Assembly (NCBI GenBank): GCA_026874595.1
Contig: CM049315.1
Coordinates: 72,149,416-72,213,415, forward strand
Length of the DNA: 64,000 bases
DNA from: Sipunculus nudus
Lineage: Eukaryota > Annelida > Sipuncula > Golfingiida > Sipunculidae
Reading direction: 5' to 3'
In this document: in pieces, positions 25,223-38,229 of the stretch
How the letters are laid out: every line of letters starts with the position of its first letter
How positions within the stretch are numbered: the first letter of the stretch is position 1
Position numbers and translations under genes: made by a program
Notes under the pieces: generated by a model
Told to the model about the DNA's origin: nothing
The model's database searches: none
What the model saw: only the letters and a program-made list of their open reading frames with translations

Positions 25223-28200
25223 AAAATGCTAGAAAATGTTACATAAGTAATAGTTAAAAGATTACGACCAAGAAAGTAACAAATTAAACCGAAATCTACA
25301 CTTATAGAAATTCAGCGCCTATGGATGAACCTTCACATGTCCTTTTGCCTATTTTAAGGTAAAACCAAAGTCCGTATAGGCTTAATAAACTTAGATAAAG
25401 AGTTAGATAAGACATTTTACAAAATAGAGGCGGTAACATTCGCCAACAAGAAATCTTTTTAAAAAGTACGCTTCATAAGCATTTGTTCATGCTTTGCAGA
25501 ATAATGGGCTACGTTTAAAGCCTGTCAACATAAAAACTAATGTTAATATTGTTTATTGTAACCTACAAGACTACGTCTATTCAATTTCCTTTCTAAGAAT
25601 AACAGATTGTTTTGCGCTTTAATCCCATTTAACCCTTTTGGAGGCCGGTAAACACAACAGTCTTAAAATATCAAGTACTCAGAAAAAAGACTGTAGAGTC
25701 GCCTTCAGTGGCTGGTGAATATCCTGAAAATCACTGATACAGTCCATGTGAACTCAGTGATTTTCGGGAAAATGACAGTCCAGTGCCTTATTATTACTAC
25801 AAATTAAGTGTCCGTTTGGATATTTACGTTGCATTACCTGTATCTCCTGTCAGTTCACACCAACCAACCTACACACACAGCCGTACATGGGTTTTATGTA
25901 AGTGCTATAACCTTAATAAGTTTATATCCGGGGGGGGGGGGGGGTTGGGGCCACAAGGAACACTCTCCACACAGAGGATTTATCCAGATATTATGTCAAA
26001 GATAAACCTCTCCCTGCGGTCATGCGCATTGCATTATTTCACTAAGAAATCGGGGTATTTTGCATTAGTAATGATTTTTTCACTCATTACGTTTATGGTT
26101 CAAAATTGATTTACAACATGGATCCACAACATTCATTTCAATATAAGTAATATTTCTTGGTAACTGTATTTTATATTTTTCCAGATATCTAAATCTACTG
26201 TGGAGTTTAGAATCCGTGATGCGCCAATGACAGACTATACAAATACTTATACACGTGCTTGATTTGTGATGTGTTCCGCGATACAAGCGTTTCGAACATT
26301 GCTGAAGGTGTAAATATAATTATACAGTGACAGGTGTTGTGATCATTTTAACGTTAGGCATGACCTGGCGGGGTCCGGTAAAGGGAAGGGGGGGGGGGGT
26401 GACAGTTATAACAGGAGGATACTAAAACTCTGCATTCTAAATAATGCAATCCTCCACCGTATAAGAAGGCCGTATTATGGGATGCTCCAATGAGCGTGTT
26501 TGCATTCACTTATTCGGTTCATATTCCCAGGTTCCTTCGTGCATAAGCGACTCTACATTTGTCAAAATTCTTTGATGAATCCGGATCCAAACCTTAATCT
26601 AATCGTTTTTTTACTGGCCCAATCTTGTAATGTCCTGTAAATGTCATGAGATTCAGTTCACGACTGCGTGAGTAATGTTGTGAACAAACACAAAACACAC
26701 ACACACACACACTGACGAGAATGAACGTATATAACTTCCTGGCCGAGGCAATAAGCGGTGTTCCCAATATTGATAGTACAAAAGTCAGGTCGAGCAAACT
26801 TAAAACTATCAACGTTGGAAAGGTCTGTTCTATTTAAACAACAGATCTTGTCTCTTCGCGGGAGGTTGCGCTGATAGCCGCAATACATGGTCTTACATGG
26901 TATATCATTGGGGCGCCTTTTAAAAGAGGTATCGGTATGCATAATTCACGGGGGGTAGTGTGTTGAAAGCACGACAGTGCAGAGAATGGCAGCCCAAATA
27001 AGCTCTTGACTACATTTTAATTAATCTTCATAAGGATTTCCTGCTATACCAGGTTCACGTCAAGCTAGGCGACGTACGGTTGTACCTTGACTCCAACATT
27101 CCGCCAGAGGTCATTTCTACTCACAAATAAACAAACCCTACAAATAAACGAATGTGAAGCCCACAAACCCGAACTATGCAGGAGAGTCGTACTCTGATGA
27201 CCCCGGCTCGTCTCTCCATGTTTGACTTTCTTACCGATTGTGTGGCTATCAGAGTAAATACTAAGACAATCAAGTCTGAACAGCGGACACTGACAATACC
27301 CGTACCTCGCATCCCTGTCCCCAAGTCCAACACAGGCCCTACTTTCTGTCAGCTCTCTTCAGGGTAAAGTTATGGTAATTATGGGAAAGTTAAATCTATG
27401 GTTAAATATACATGAATATTTCCCAGTTGTCATGGTAATTCCTATGATTAATAACTTCACTAATACAATATCATACCTGACGAATGTACTACAAATTCCT
27501 GAGATAGAAAAAAAATAAGAAAATAAATGCCAACCTGGAAATATCATGAAATTCAGTATAGCAGAGGCCAAATCGGAATTCAAATTTATGACAAGGCTCG
27601 GGCTGGATCGAGTCATGTGACCGCCCCGGGACTTTGAAGTCATTCGAGAGCTGTCACACCTGGGTGCCCAAAGCATGCGACCGGCCTCGGAATAAAATAA
27701 AATATTTAAGTTCATCTAGGTGACTGGATACAAGCCACGAATGCTGGCCACCTGATGAAAGGGGAGTCACTAAACCGACAGTTGACATGTCCTTGAGGAT
27801 CTTAATGATTGATTTCCTTTTCCAGAGAGAGAGAAAATAAGAAGGAAAATACTTGGGGGGGGGGGGCGGTAATTACTCTGCAAAACCAATGAAAAGGCGT
27901 GCCACGGTACCTATGGTCATACGGACATTTGAGCATGTTTAAAGTACTTTGACGATAGAAATGTGGTATTGTACCTAAGTTTTTCACCCGAAATATTGAA
28001 AAAATGATATGTTAGGAAATGTTTCAGTAACTAAAATGTCTGAAATTTTTAAAAAAATTTAAAACTTTACTCATCATTCAGGGGGCGTATTTGAGCGATA
28101 TTAGGGTAAATAATGGAATAACCAACTATATCTAGGACATATTGTGTCCAAAGGTAAGTTTGATCTAGCGAAGACACGGGCAGGAAAACATTGAAACCGA

Positions 28201-28480
28201 CCCCCTCCCCCCACCCCAAATGTTGATTTAGAAATAACACATCAATCCTTTTCAAACTCCGCCCCATTCCTACAGGGAAACAGCTGCTGGCTTTTGCTAG
28301 TTGATAGCTAGTGGTATTTTTGAAAAGCATACTGAATAACGAACAAGTATTCTGATAATAAATATTATAGTAAAAGCCCAGTAAAATGTTATGTATCACA
28401 TTAAGTTTTACGAGGCGTGGATCATGCATGGTAGTAGGCATGAAAACATTACATTCAGGCCTTTTTAAAATAAGGAAGTG
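25223..28480. other. Intergenic region between copies D and C
   Basis: No gene recognised on either strand. Contains oligo-G runs near 25931-25944, 26389-26399 and 27856-27866, an (AC)n run near 26694-26711, and otherwise unassigned AT-rich DNA. Reading frames here are short and lack splice context. Confidence 0.35.
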
Positions 28481-28489
28481 ATTGGGCAG

Positions 28490-28566
28490 CCGACAATGTC
28501 GGCTGCGGAGTGTCAGACCCCAAGACAGTCCACACTCCATCCACTGCGCAGCCGACAATGCTTTAA
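28490..28566. repeat. Nested palindromes
   Basis: A perfect palindrome with 10-base arms around one base, GCAGCCGACA/A/TGTCGGCTGC, is followed by GGAGTGT...ACACTCC (7-base arms) and then by another GCGCAGCCGACAATG. Together they make a compact foldback cluster. Confidence 0.6.
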
Positions 28567-28659
28567 CTGATATCACTAAGTGTCAGCTGCCATTAGATGT
28601 GTGACAATCGAGAACTAGAAATAACAGTTAGTAAAATGTTGCTGAATTAAAAATAAAAA

Positions 28660-28821
28660 AACATGGAATATGAAAACACTACAATGCATGCTGGGCGAGA
28701 ACTGATCGAAGCAGTTTCGGCTACCGCAGTTTCCGCTGCTAAGCCATCATGGCGGACGAAAAGACGAACTTTCCAAGTAAAATCAGCCTCGTTAATAATA
28801 ACTGCTGCATGAATAAACGTA
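28660..28821 (+). CDS. Candidate orphan first exon with promoter-like lead
   Basis: ACTACAATGCATGCTGGG near 28678 resembles a ZNF143/STAF-type promoter word. About 60 bases on, ATGGCGGACGAAAAGACG (ATG at 28749) opens a frame that reaches a GTAAGT donor at 28820. It would encode about 23 residues, MADEKTNFPSKISLVNNNCC then MNK. The ATGGCGGA start context is typical of animal genes. No downstream exon was found, so it may be a detached exon, a retro-fragment or chance. Confidence 0.3.
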
Positions 28822-31799
28822 AGTCAACTGTGAATATTTTTTCTCAACAGAATAACGTCCCTTTTTGTCGTACCTCGGAGAAAATGACAGTTGGACAAGC
28901 AGATAAAAATGAAAAAGTACTGATAGAAATGGCATGCACATCGACTTATACTACAATTTATCTAAACCTTATAGCCTCTACTGCCACCTCAACGTCTACA
29001 GTTAATTAAAAATCGCCGTTTGGTGACAGGGTGTCCGCTACGCTGGCAGGTGATACATTGTGACAAGTTTACCCCAGAGGCTGCTGGCTTGATGTAGGTT
29101 GGGGAAACTCAGGGTATATATTTTTGCCACTTATCAACACTGATAAGATATTTTAAGTAAAAAACACTGCCGAAGTGTATTTTACAAATGATTTCAATTA
29201 AAAAACTTCGAATTATGATGAATACGACAATTTTTAGTTGAGATATCATAACATTATCATTAAGTTGAATGTTTCATAGAATCTTCCAGGGCTCTCGCAC
29301 AGCCTATGATTTACCGTGATTTCCCATAGGTCTCCCGGTAAGATATGACTTGTCGGATGGAGTTACTAAGCTGATCAGATCAAACTCGTGCATTCCTATT
29401 TTGAAAACTGTCATGCAAGTTGACTTGTCAGAAAGTTGACTTGCATCACAGTTAGTTTTAATGCAAGTGGCTTTGAACTTACAGCTAGAACAAAGGAAAT
29501 ACACGCCGAATGCCTAAGGGATAATAATGTCATGTCGAAAGTGTAACTACCGAAACAATTTCCTAATTTTAATCCATACTGAGCATAGCTTACAGCAAGT
29601 TGGCGCATGCATGGGGATATGACTGGGTCAGATAGCGACAGTCCGTAGTACCCATGCTGCTCCCCATACCCTGGAAAATCAGAAGGATCCCGACACCGGA
29701 CGCCACCTGGTGGATAGGAATGAGATCCGCCTTCACAGTAACGCGCTGAGCATTACACCCGCTCATCACAAGGGTCCGCAAGCAGCACTTGATTGTAATC
29801 AACACGTGATTTGTCATATTAGGTATAACAAGTGTCACGAGACCTGTAATAACGCCTTGTAACAACACCCGATACCTTTTGACGAGCTTCACGTCAAAGA
29901 GGAAACCAGATGAAAACCGTCCTATGATGTCACAAGCACCGGAAGTTGTGTACGCGATTGCAACATTCGCTTCCGTTGCGCATGCGCTCTTCAAAAATGC
30001 TGGGAGGTAAGTGTGAAAACCCATGTTGTTTATTGGCATTGAGAATATGGTCAAAGCATATATGATAAACGATAGATTTTTCTAAATTGCAACCTCGTCT
30101 TTCAGTTTTGAAGATTCCCTTAAAACTGATGATAGATACGCAGCGGAATATTCTGGATTAAACTCTCTTTCTCGTGACATCATTTCATTAGCCTCGTTTC
30201 TACACCGATCTGTCTTGTGGGATTCCTGAGTGGATATTAATGTTTTTATCTCACCCTCTTTATTATCTGGTAAATCAAAATTATATTTGTTAGTATCTGA
30301 AGAATTTTGATCACTTTTGCATGTATCATTACTTTCCTTCTTTGTATCATTCTCAAATGACTGTCCATATTCAGTAAAATATAGTTTTCGCAATGACCTG
30401 TAGAGGGCCCAAGACACAAGAGAGGCCAGCAGAGATTAACAAAGCTCCCGGAAAGGAATACGTATCGGGAATCAAGACCAGAAACGGAGACATGGCCATA
30501 TAACTGATGCTGCTACCAAAGGTACTCAATGCCATGGCTTTTGATCTTCTTCTGACAAAGTAATGACTCACTATGACCAAAGATGGCGCCATCGTTAGAC
30601 TTGACCCAAAACCTGAAAATAATAAAGTACAAATGCTTTTCAATGTACAATTCTGATTCAAAATAAATTAATGAAACTCTTAAATATTTATTTTAATTGG
30701 TCTCTTGAAACATGTACAGAACCAAAGTTAATGTCTTTGTGAAGGATACATTTTAAATTTCTAGTCTGTTTCACCAGTGCCTGCTGAGATTTGGGGTTTT
30801 TTATATGAACCTTAATTAACACACAGCTTAACACTGAAATGAATGATCGAACATCATGAGATAAATAAACTTTAATTTTAGTTATTTAAGCCTCTGCCTC
30901 CTTCCTTCCGTGCATTTTACTTTTTCAATCGATCTGCCAACTCAAAACAATACTGCAAAATATCAATAGACAGAGATCTGTCACGTTTATTTGTATTCAT
31001 TTAATGCGATGTCTTGGTTAAGTAGACTAAATGACTTAATGTGTTTCCCTTGCTTGCACAGAGGGACGACCACCGACGGGACCTCGAAAACCTGGTCGCG
31101 TTTGCGTAGTGGTCGTGTAAGCAATGTCTAAATAGAGAACAAACAAGAGCTGGGACCGTGAAACAGGAGATCGTTAGGCGAGGTTTTGTTCTGTATATAC
31201 TGCTTTATTTTTAATTGAGATACACATGTATACATGTGGTTAAGGTATTATTTTTCATAATAACCAGTATGATATATTAATTTAGGGATTATCCTTATCT
31301 CGAAACAATAACTTATGACCACTTACAAAATAGAAACTTATAAAAAAATATAATTGTAAAGACGATGTTCACTGACCAACTAGTACCCCGTATATGACAT
31401 AGAGGGCGTAGAGGCTTGACACATACGCCGAGGCAATACACCCGGCCGTCATGATCAAACTGCCTGTTATCACGACACCACGACATCCGTGTTTCTTCGC
31501 CAGCGAACTGGCAAGGGGCCCTGGGGAAAGCATACAAGGATGAAATTTTACTATTAATAAATCTATACGTATAAAGAAAGCGTATGTGAAAGGTAAAAAT
31601 TATTGGCAATAAAACAAATATCAACGTACAACCAAAACAATTCTGGAACATAATTAAAAAATGGGCATAAATACAAAAAGTCTTTAAAGACGAATGGTAA
31701 ATTTAAATGGCATCATTGTGATAGAACAATCTAAAGTATGACAGAAAATGGGGCGCGATAGTAGGCAGTAATCAATTTGATGTTTTCTGGAATACATGA

Positions 31800-33070
31800 G
31801 GGAACTTGTTCAAAATTGAGAATTATATATATACATATGAAAATTATTTGATGCTAAAACTATCTATGTCTTTTGAAGAGGTTAAAAATGCAGTTAATAA
31901 TCTGAAACGAGAAAAGTCGAAAGGTACCGATGACTTTCAAAAGGAGTTAAGAAACTCCTTGATATTCGGTACAAGACAGTTAAATGTGGAAAGGTCATGT
32001 GAAATATGTCCAGATAAATTATGTTTTGTGTTAGTATCATTTGACTTAAAAAATTCATTTATTGTTCCAAAACCTAAAGCTGCTGAAGAATTCAAAAAGC
32101 CTTCAAACAATATTGGAATAAGTCTATTGTCATGCATTGGGTAGGTGTATAGTCCGGTAATGGAGATAGAAATGTAATTTAGGCCCCCCCCCCAAAAAAA
32201 AAAAGGTATGGTTCTCAGGTACCGCCCGCATCAATTTTATAACCCCCGCATAAAAAATTTTTATTTTGATTTTCAATAGAAACTTGCCAATTTTGAGCTG
32301 CAGCCGCTCGGACATTTCTTTCAAGGAAATAAAATCACACAATTTCCTTTGTTATGTAGTGCTTATACTTTTTTTAGCAAAATAAATATGTTATTATCAT
32401 GCTTTTCCCTTATCGTTTTACATTTTTTATTGAAACATACAAAAAAAAATTAAAAAAAAAAAAAAAAAAAAAAACGCCAGCCCGCATTGATTTATGAAAA
32501 AAGTGCCTGAGAACCATACTTTTTTTTAAGTTTGGCCTTACTGTGAAGTTTTCTGATTGACCGCAGGTTAAGGACATCGTTTTCGACATTGGCCGGTTTT
32601 GTATCGATCATATATTAATGTTAAGAAATATAACAAAAAAAAGGCTTGTAAACGACGAGGAAACGTTTATTGCCATGGTGGACATGGAAAAGGCTTTCAA
32701 CTGGATAAACAGAAATCTTATTTTACATTAATTAATATTGTGCAGTATTGACGGTAAAATCTTTAAAGCTATCAGATCAATTTATACGTGATACAAAGGC
32801 GTATTTACGTCTATATGATCAGTTAGAAACTGAATGGGTCGACGTAGTCTTGTAGAGTAGAACATGGGACCCTCTGCCACCTATGTTGTTCAGAATATTT
32901 TAAAATTCCTTGGTTGATCACCTTATAATGTTGGATTTTGCATTTAAATAAGCAGTTAAACTGTGTATGTTACAATACGCTGACGATATAGTACTCTTTG
33001 CTAGTCAGCAAGAGAGTAACAGACTTTAACTTCTGCAATGGAATATTTTAATGGTGTACCGTATTTATTC
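31800..33070 (+). mobile_element. LINE reverse-transcriptase relic
   Basis: Plus-strand pieces follow RT order. 31860-31925 reads EEVKNAVNNLKREKSKGTDD, a palm N-terminal block; 32065-32140 reads FIVPKPKAAEEFKKPSNNIG. Further on, 32650-32710 gives LVNDEETFIAMVDMEKAFNW (the F/Y-D block decayed), and 32976-32987 encodes YADD, the catalytic motif, followed by IVLFASQQES. Stops and frame changes separate the pieces and an A-rich stretch (32440-32475) interrupts them. It is antisense to transporter copy C and sits between its exons 2 and 3. Confidence 0.75.
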
Positions 33071-33544
33071 TAATTTGGCGACCACTTAAAAATAATTAAT
33101 TTTCTCAGAGGTTGAGATAATGGAGGATATTTGAAAATTATCTTCCTGCAGAATTTGCGGTGGTCGAGATTTTAGAGGCATGCGGTGGGATAACCTTCCC
33201 TAGAAAACCCGAGCCGAACTGACACTCGAGCGGTCAGATGGATTGAGTGATAATATGGTCGTTCATAAGTTTGTTTTGTTAATTTCCTACAAACGGGCTT
33301 CCAACCGTCACATGAAAAATACGGAGTCCGCCAATGATTAATCAAACTGAGCTAAGTCACTTTACAAAATGATCACTCCTTCGCGTACAGGTACGATCAC
33401 TTGACTTAGGCGGCAACTCATGCAACTACCAGTTTCAAGTTTACCCACCAGGCGGCGATATCGGCTGGCCGAAAGGGACAATCACTTTTAAGTGTTAACA
33501 TGTTTATAAATCAAGGGCAGCAGGTTGGTCCGCAAACCCAGAAG

Positions 33545-33649
33545 TACAGTAAAACCTGGATATGACGACCACCAATGGACCTTGATAGAGGGTCGTTATT
33601 TTTTAGGTGGTCCCATATAGAGGTAGTAGTTAGCCGGGATTTTACTGTA
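33545..33649. mobile_element. Short pogo-like MITE
   Basis: About 105 bases with inverted ends TACAGTAAAACCTGG and, reversed, TACAGTAAAATCCCGG. The TA at each end fits the TA target duplication of pogo/Tc1-like transposons. It lies about 22 bases beyond the exon 2 donor of copy C. No coding capacity. Confidence 0.65.
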
Positions 33650-34774
33650 CATAACATTATATATCACATACCAAAACAAAAGTGTATGAAGTTGAATATA
33701 ACCAGCACCAAACTCGTCTCGGTGGCACCAGAAGAAAATCTGTCCACCAGGGAAAGATACAACATTCCGAAAGAGCACTGTAAGCCCATAAAAGACAAAT
33801 ATAATATTAAAGAATGGGAAATATATGTGATACATAATGTTATAATAATGTGACTCTAAACCTAGAAACACACTGAAAGCATTTTTTTCTTCCGCCAGGA
33901 GGGTATGCGTTGAGTCCTGTTCGTGAGTATATTTGTGTGCGTTTTCATGCGTGTGTGTGTGTTTGATCACAACTTAACTAACCCCATCATGAACGGGATC
34001 TAATGAAATTTTAGGGCATTCTGAGAATTACCAAATAAAGAATAAATTAGATTTTGGTGTAGATCCGGAACATGATTCGGATTTAGGAACTACATCAAGT
34101 ATGTTCACACATTTAGAGTCCGTTCTGCACGAATGAACCTGGGAATATGGGCCAAACATGTTTGGCCGAATAAGTAAATGCTAACACGGTTTGAGGAGCA
34201 TCCCACAATACGAAGCCAACATTCCTTAGAATGCAGATTTTTTTTTTATGGTGAATTGCCTTCTTTAGGAAACAAACTACACATAAGATGCATTCAGCCT
34301 ACCCGGTCTCGCACAAATGTCAAATTTCCATCGTATAAGTGAGACTGTTAGCCATTTTGCGTTACGTTATTCAGCTATGACTTTGAATATATCCAGTATT
34401 TATAGAGCCCCGGATCAGAAGCCAGAATCATTAATCCCACTACTACCGGTCTCTAGTCTGCGAGGGCTAATAGCAGTAGACACTACTATGATAAACATTT
34501 TTTTAAATGAAATTACTTTAACCAATCAAAACTTGGAAATTTGAGTTTCCTGTTTACCTGTACATACGACGTTAACTATGGCAGAGCCCAGCACAACCAT
34601 CCTTTCCCATCCTCCTTCCGGTGCCATGGCAACATGTGATGGTCATCTGACCTGCTTTTCTGGCAGACGATTGCTCTCCTTATATCCTGCTGATTTAGAT
34701 GTATTAATAAACAGGTTATCGAGTAAATTAATGTTATATATTTGCTTGTTACTTCGATTTTGGTTTACATTCAT

Positions 34775-35215
34775 GTAGTGATGGAGGATTCGAGGTTCTT
34801 CGACTCGGAATTGCACTCGGACTCTGAGGTAAAGACTCGATAAATTAGGCCGAGTCCATCTCGAGTCCAGTCAAAAGAAAGTTCTATCACAAACTGTATT
34901 TCTATTATATACATGTGCAAACTATTGAAAAGGATATCACAAAATAAAGACTATACAAACTTTAGCTCAGCATTTGTAGCTTAATGTAATTAAACATTCT
35001 AGTAAAAGCATATCTAAATTGAAATAAAAATACTAGTGATTTTACCATTTTACCTATGGTAATTTTCATTAAACCTTCTGTCTGGGGACTTGGTTTCGGG
35101 TCCACACGAATCGGACTCTAAGAAGATGGGAATGGACTCGAACCTCAAGGACCCGGATTATGGCTCGATTGGTCTGGACTTGCATTCGGACCGTGTGGAC
35201 TCGACTACATTACTG
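34775..35215. repeat. Inverted-repeat element rich in GACTCGAGTCC words, copy 2
   Basis: Left end GTAGTGATGGAGGATTCGAG, right end reversed AGTAATGTAGTCGAGTCC. The flanks are dense in CTCGGACTC/GAGTCC words and the centre is AT-rich. Same organisation as 19871-20362. Confidence 0.55.
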
Positions 35216-35954
35216 TTCTTCCAAAATTCGTTGACTGTTGCGCCCGTTATTTCATAATATACAAGACATGCAGTTGTAGGCCTTTGACTTTTACCCGGAT
35301 TGTTGCAAATGCTTGATCAACACATGACTAAAACAATTAATCTTACTTGGTGTATCAGTTCCTTTCGCTCACGTCAAAGGACAAACTGTAGTGACTCAAC
35401 ACCGCAGCGTGACCACATTTGCTTTCACCAGCAGCTTCCTTTCTATTCCCCGATATTTTTCACACTTACCTAGCACTGCACAGTACAGATGTACATTTAT
35501 TCTTTAGTCTTTAATGTGCTGGCAATATGTCGCTGACAGTGAGTGTGGCAGTGGTGTTTCGAATTTGCGAATTGCACTCTTTATATTTAAGTCTGAATGT
35601 TCAAACTGCATTGGCGTTCCGTGGATAGGTTGAGAGCCCGAGGTGACAGTTGGCCGAGGAATTACAGTGGTATGCACGTCCTAGCGTAATGAGTCCATCT
35701 TGATATGAACGGTCATGTTGCGTCAGGTCCAGTGATAATCTGATTTTTAGCAGAGTGGTTAATGTAGATAAACAGATAAGGGGACAATACGAGGACATAC
35801 CTACGAAAAAGCCAAGTATGCATGTTTAGGCGCCGCATGCTGGGTTGTATACTGTGAGCTTTTCGAGTTTAAAAAATAAAAAAAAAAAAAACTTCTATGG
35901 TCTAATGGCAGAGTCCGGTTTTGAACTACCTTCTTCCCATGTTATATCCCGGTA

Positions 35955-36126
35955 TTAACCAGGGCCGGTTACTACTGCACCTGCGGGCCTCATAGCTGGG
36001 CGAAAGGCCAGGCGGCCATCATGGACGGGAGCCGACAGTGAAAAATCTTACCACCTTGTCTAAGATTCGAACTCACGATATCCCGGCTTTGAGCCCTGGG
36101 CTGTATCCCTGACCACAGAAGCCGGT
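35955..36126 (-). mobile_element. tRNA-derived SINE, main family, copy 3
   Basis: Minus strand starts CCGGCTTCTGTGGTCAGGG, has a B box GAGTTCGAATC near 36065, then TTTTTCACTGTCGGCTCCCG. The 3' body is partly scrambled (CGCAGGTGCAGTAG near 35975). Confidence 0.65.
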
Positions 36127-37554
36127 AAGTATCATTGTTTCTGGCACCATGCCAGATACCAGAGGTTTTTTTTTCAGAACTGGCATCGACATGTCATGAA
36201 ATCCAAAAATTTAAGCTTGGTCGATTGCCACTTTAAAGAACAATATTAGATTTGTAACTGAAGAAATTCGTATAGTATACAGGACATCTCCTCTAAGTTA
36301 AACTAAATAATTAAATTCCATAAATTTCAAACATGAAATGGACGTATGCTAGCTTTCTCTATTTTTTCATTAGCAAACTGTTCAAAAGTGAGCATTTCCT
36401 CTCAAGGCCCTAATTTTCAAACTGTTAATGTTTATCTAGAGAATCAAAAGATTAAATATATTCATCAATGTTGATCACAAAAAAGCAAATGGCCCCATTG
36501 CTCAAACGTATCTTTTTAGGGACATATGATAGATACACACGTTTAGGTATATATAGATAAGCTTTATAAAAACCATATATTTCATTGTACTGAGTTTCTG
36601 TGATATGAAGAGTCATTTGGTATGATTTCCATCGTAAGCAGAATACTTTGGCGGGGTCAAACTTTAAGATAACTTTAAATGCCAAACACTGCATGCATCC
36701 TGCTCGGAGTTTGTCATATCTTGTAGTGCCTTGTCACCCATAAAGGTACTTTAGCCATATTCAGCTTGCTTGTACAATAACCATGTGTATTTAGGTCAGG
36801 CTTTGACAGCTTGGTCTCTAAATGTATCGACGTATGGAACAGAGAGACAACGGGTTTGATTAGCCCGAAAATTCAATTATGATATAGTGTCCAGCCAATC
36901 ATAGACAAAGACCGAGACCAAGACATTGAGATGATGTCTGTCGAATTGTCATCTGTTCTCTAATGTAATGCGTTAACCTTTCCACAAAATATTGCTACCC
37001 CCCCCCCCCCCCCTGTTAAATTTTGATAACAGACCAACAAACAAACAGTGCGAATTCATAACCTTTTAATTTTAAATATTGAAGAGAGAAAATGACAAGT
37101 ATGCATTTATGATACATATTTTCTCTTATTTATGAACCTTGTATTTTCAGTTTTGTTTGTGCTCTATTTGAAACTCATATATAAATTGCACAAGGGAGTG
37201 TATACAAACTGCATTAAAAACAACAATAACATGTACTGCATTAACATAGCAGGTTATGATTAAAGCAACAGGTGGCTCCTCTCTTGATGATATCATGGTT
37301 GAACTTCAGACCACTAACTGGAATGTGGTAATTATAACAGGCAGGGTATTTTCCAGAAGAATGTTTATTCAACCATTAAACGTTAAGCTATCAGTTCATT
37401 TGTTTGACTAACTTGGGTTAACTTAAATTCATGGCCAACGTTAATAATTTAACTTAATATATTAGAAATATATTTAGCGCTCTTTATTAAATCTTAAGTT
37501 ATCTAAGTCAATTAGGTATTAAATGGGTTAAATAAGTAACAAAATATATTCTCA

Positions 37555-37558
<4 letters not shown>
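36127..37558. other. No recognisable gene
   Basis: AT-rich, with an oligo-C run near 36997-37012. No convincing coding frame or element end. Confidence 0.4.

Positions 37559-37611
<53 letters not shown>
37559..37611. repeat. (TA)n microsatellite
   Basis: About 26 TA dinucleotides, immediately followed by CAGTGAAACCTCTATA, which resembles one end of the pogo-like elements seen at 33545 and 52718. Confidence 0.95.
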
Positions 37612-37613
<2 letters not shown>

Positions 37614-37689
37614 TGAAACCTCTATATTGTGGGCATTGTTTGGACTCGGCAAACTCTCCTCTTTATAGAGGTGCCCACTATAATCTCAA

Positions 37690-37891
37690 GAGCGCTGCCT
37701 CTACTGCTGCAGTCAGTGCAGCACAGTATCAGTCTGGGACCAGAGGCCGTGGTCGCTATAGCAGAGGCCTGAGAGGTGGATTCTACAGTGATCGCTCTAA
37801 TCAGGATTACTACACGCACGCCCTAGCTAATCGGCAGTTCTACAGGAAACCACAATCAGGAGGCAAAAACGTAAATGATCAGAATATGTGA
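37690..37891 (+). other. Possible gag-like RG-rich fragment upstream of the DIRS relic
   Basis: An open frame encodes GTRGRGRYSRGLRGGFYSDR, an RG-rich, nucleic-acid-binding-like stretch such as is found at the end of retroelement ORF1/gag proteins, and it lies 340 bases before the DIRS-like reverse transcriptase in the same orientation. Association with that element is inferred from position only. Confidence 0.35.
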
Positions 37892-38229
37892 GGGCCAGAA
37901 TAATGTCCATCAGTTTATAATTTTGTTGGATGAGCCTATAGCGCCCTCAAACGAGACAAACTATGAAAGTACATTGCATGTTTTTTTATGTGTATTGGAT
38001 CCTGCTCGATCCTAGATTAATATTTGACATTTTTGTTTACAAACCAATATTTTCAATATTGTTTATATTAAAAAGACGTTCATGGGGAACCATATTTTAC
38101 CATGGTATCCAGATTGGTGTTTTCATTAAGAATATTAAGAGGTTCCTTGACTGTATAAATGCATTGCTGGGACTTGAGCATTTATTGCACATGTTGCTTT
38201 AAATACATTTAACACGGCTTGTCATGGTA

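Larger units (their letters stand above)
29649..34627 (-). pseudogene. Transporter copy C: SLC16/MCT-like pseudogene
   Basis: Exon 1 (34627-34558) reads MAPEGGWERMVVLGS, so the family GGWGW signature is damaged to GGWER. Exon 2 (33785-33672) keeps its 114 bases and frame but its acceptor CAG is now TGG. Exon 3 (31520-31377) is intact, GPLASSLAKKHGCRGVV. Exon 4 starts at 30612 and has a net loss of about 11 bases near 30405-30425 that shifts frame after LLISAGLS, then a TAG at 30084-30082 in place of a leucine-type codon. Further on it still reads well (SGACDIIGRFSSGFLFD, IPIHQVASGVGILL), but the donor expected near 29640 is gone and no exon 5 was found. At least five independent defects make it a clear pseudogene. 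A LINE relic and a small pogo-like element lie in its introns. Confidence 0.92.

Noticed and set aside
28067-28576. 169-residue minus-strand ORF
   Set aside because: Long for chance, but composition is unremarkable, no motif is recognised, it crosses the palindrome cluster and no splice or homologous copy supports it.
32130-32342. Minus-strand ORF across an oligo-G/C and A-rich stretch
   Set aside because: Low-complexity sequence inside the antisense LINE relic.
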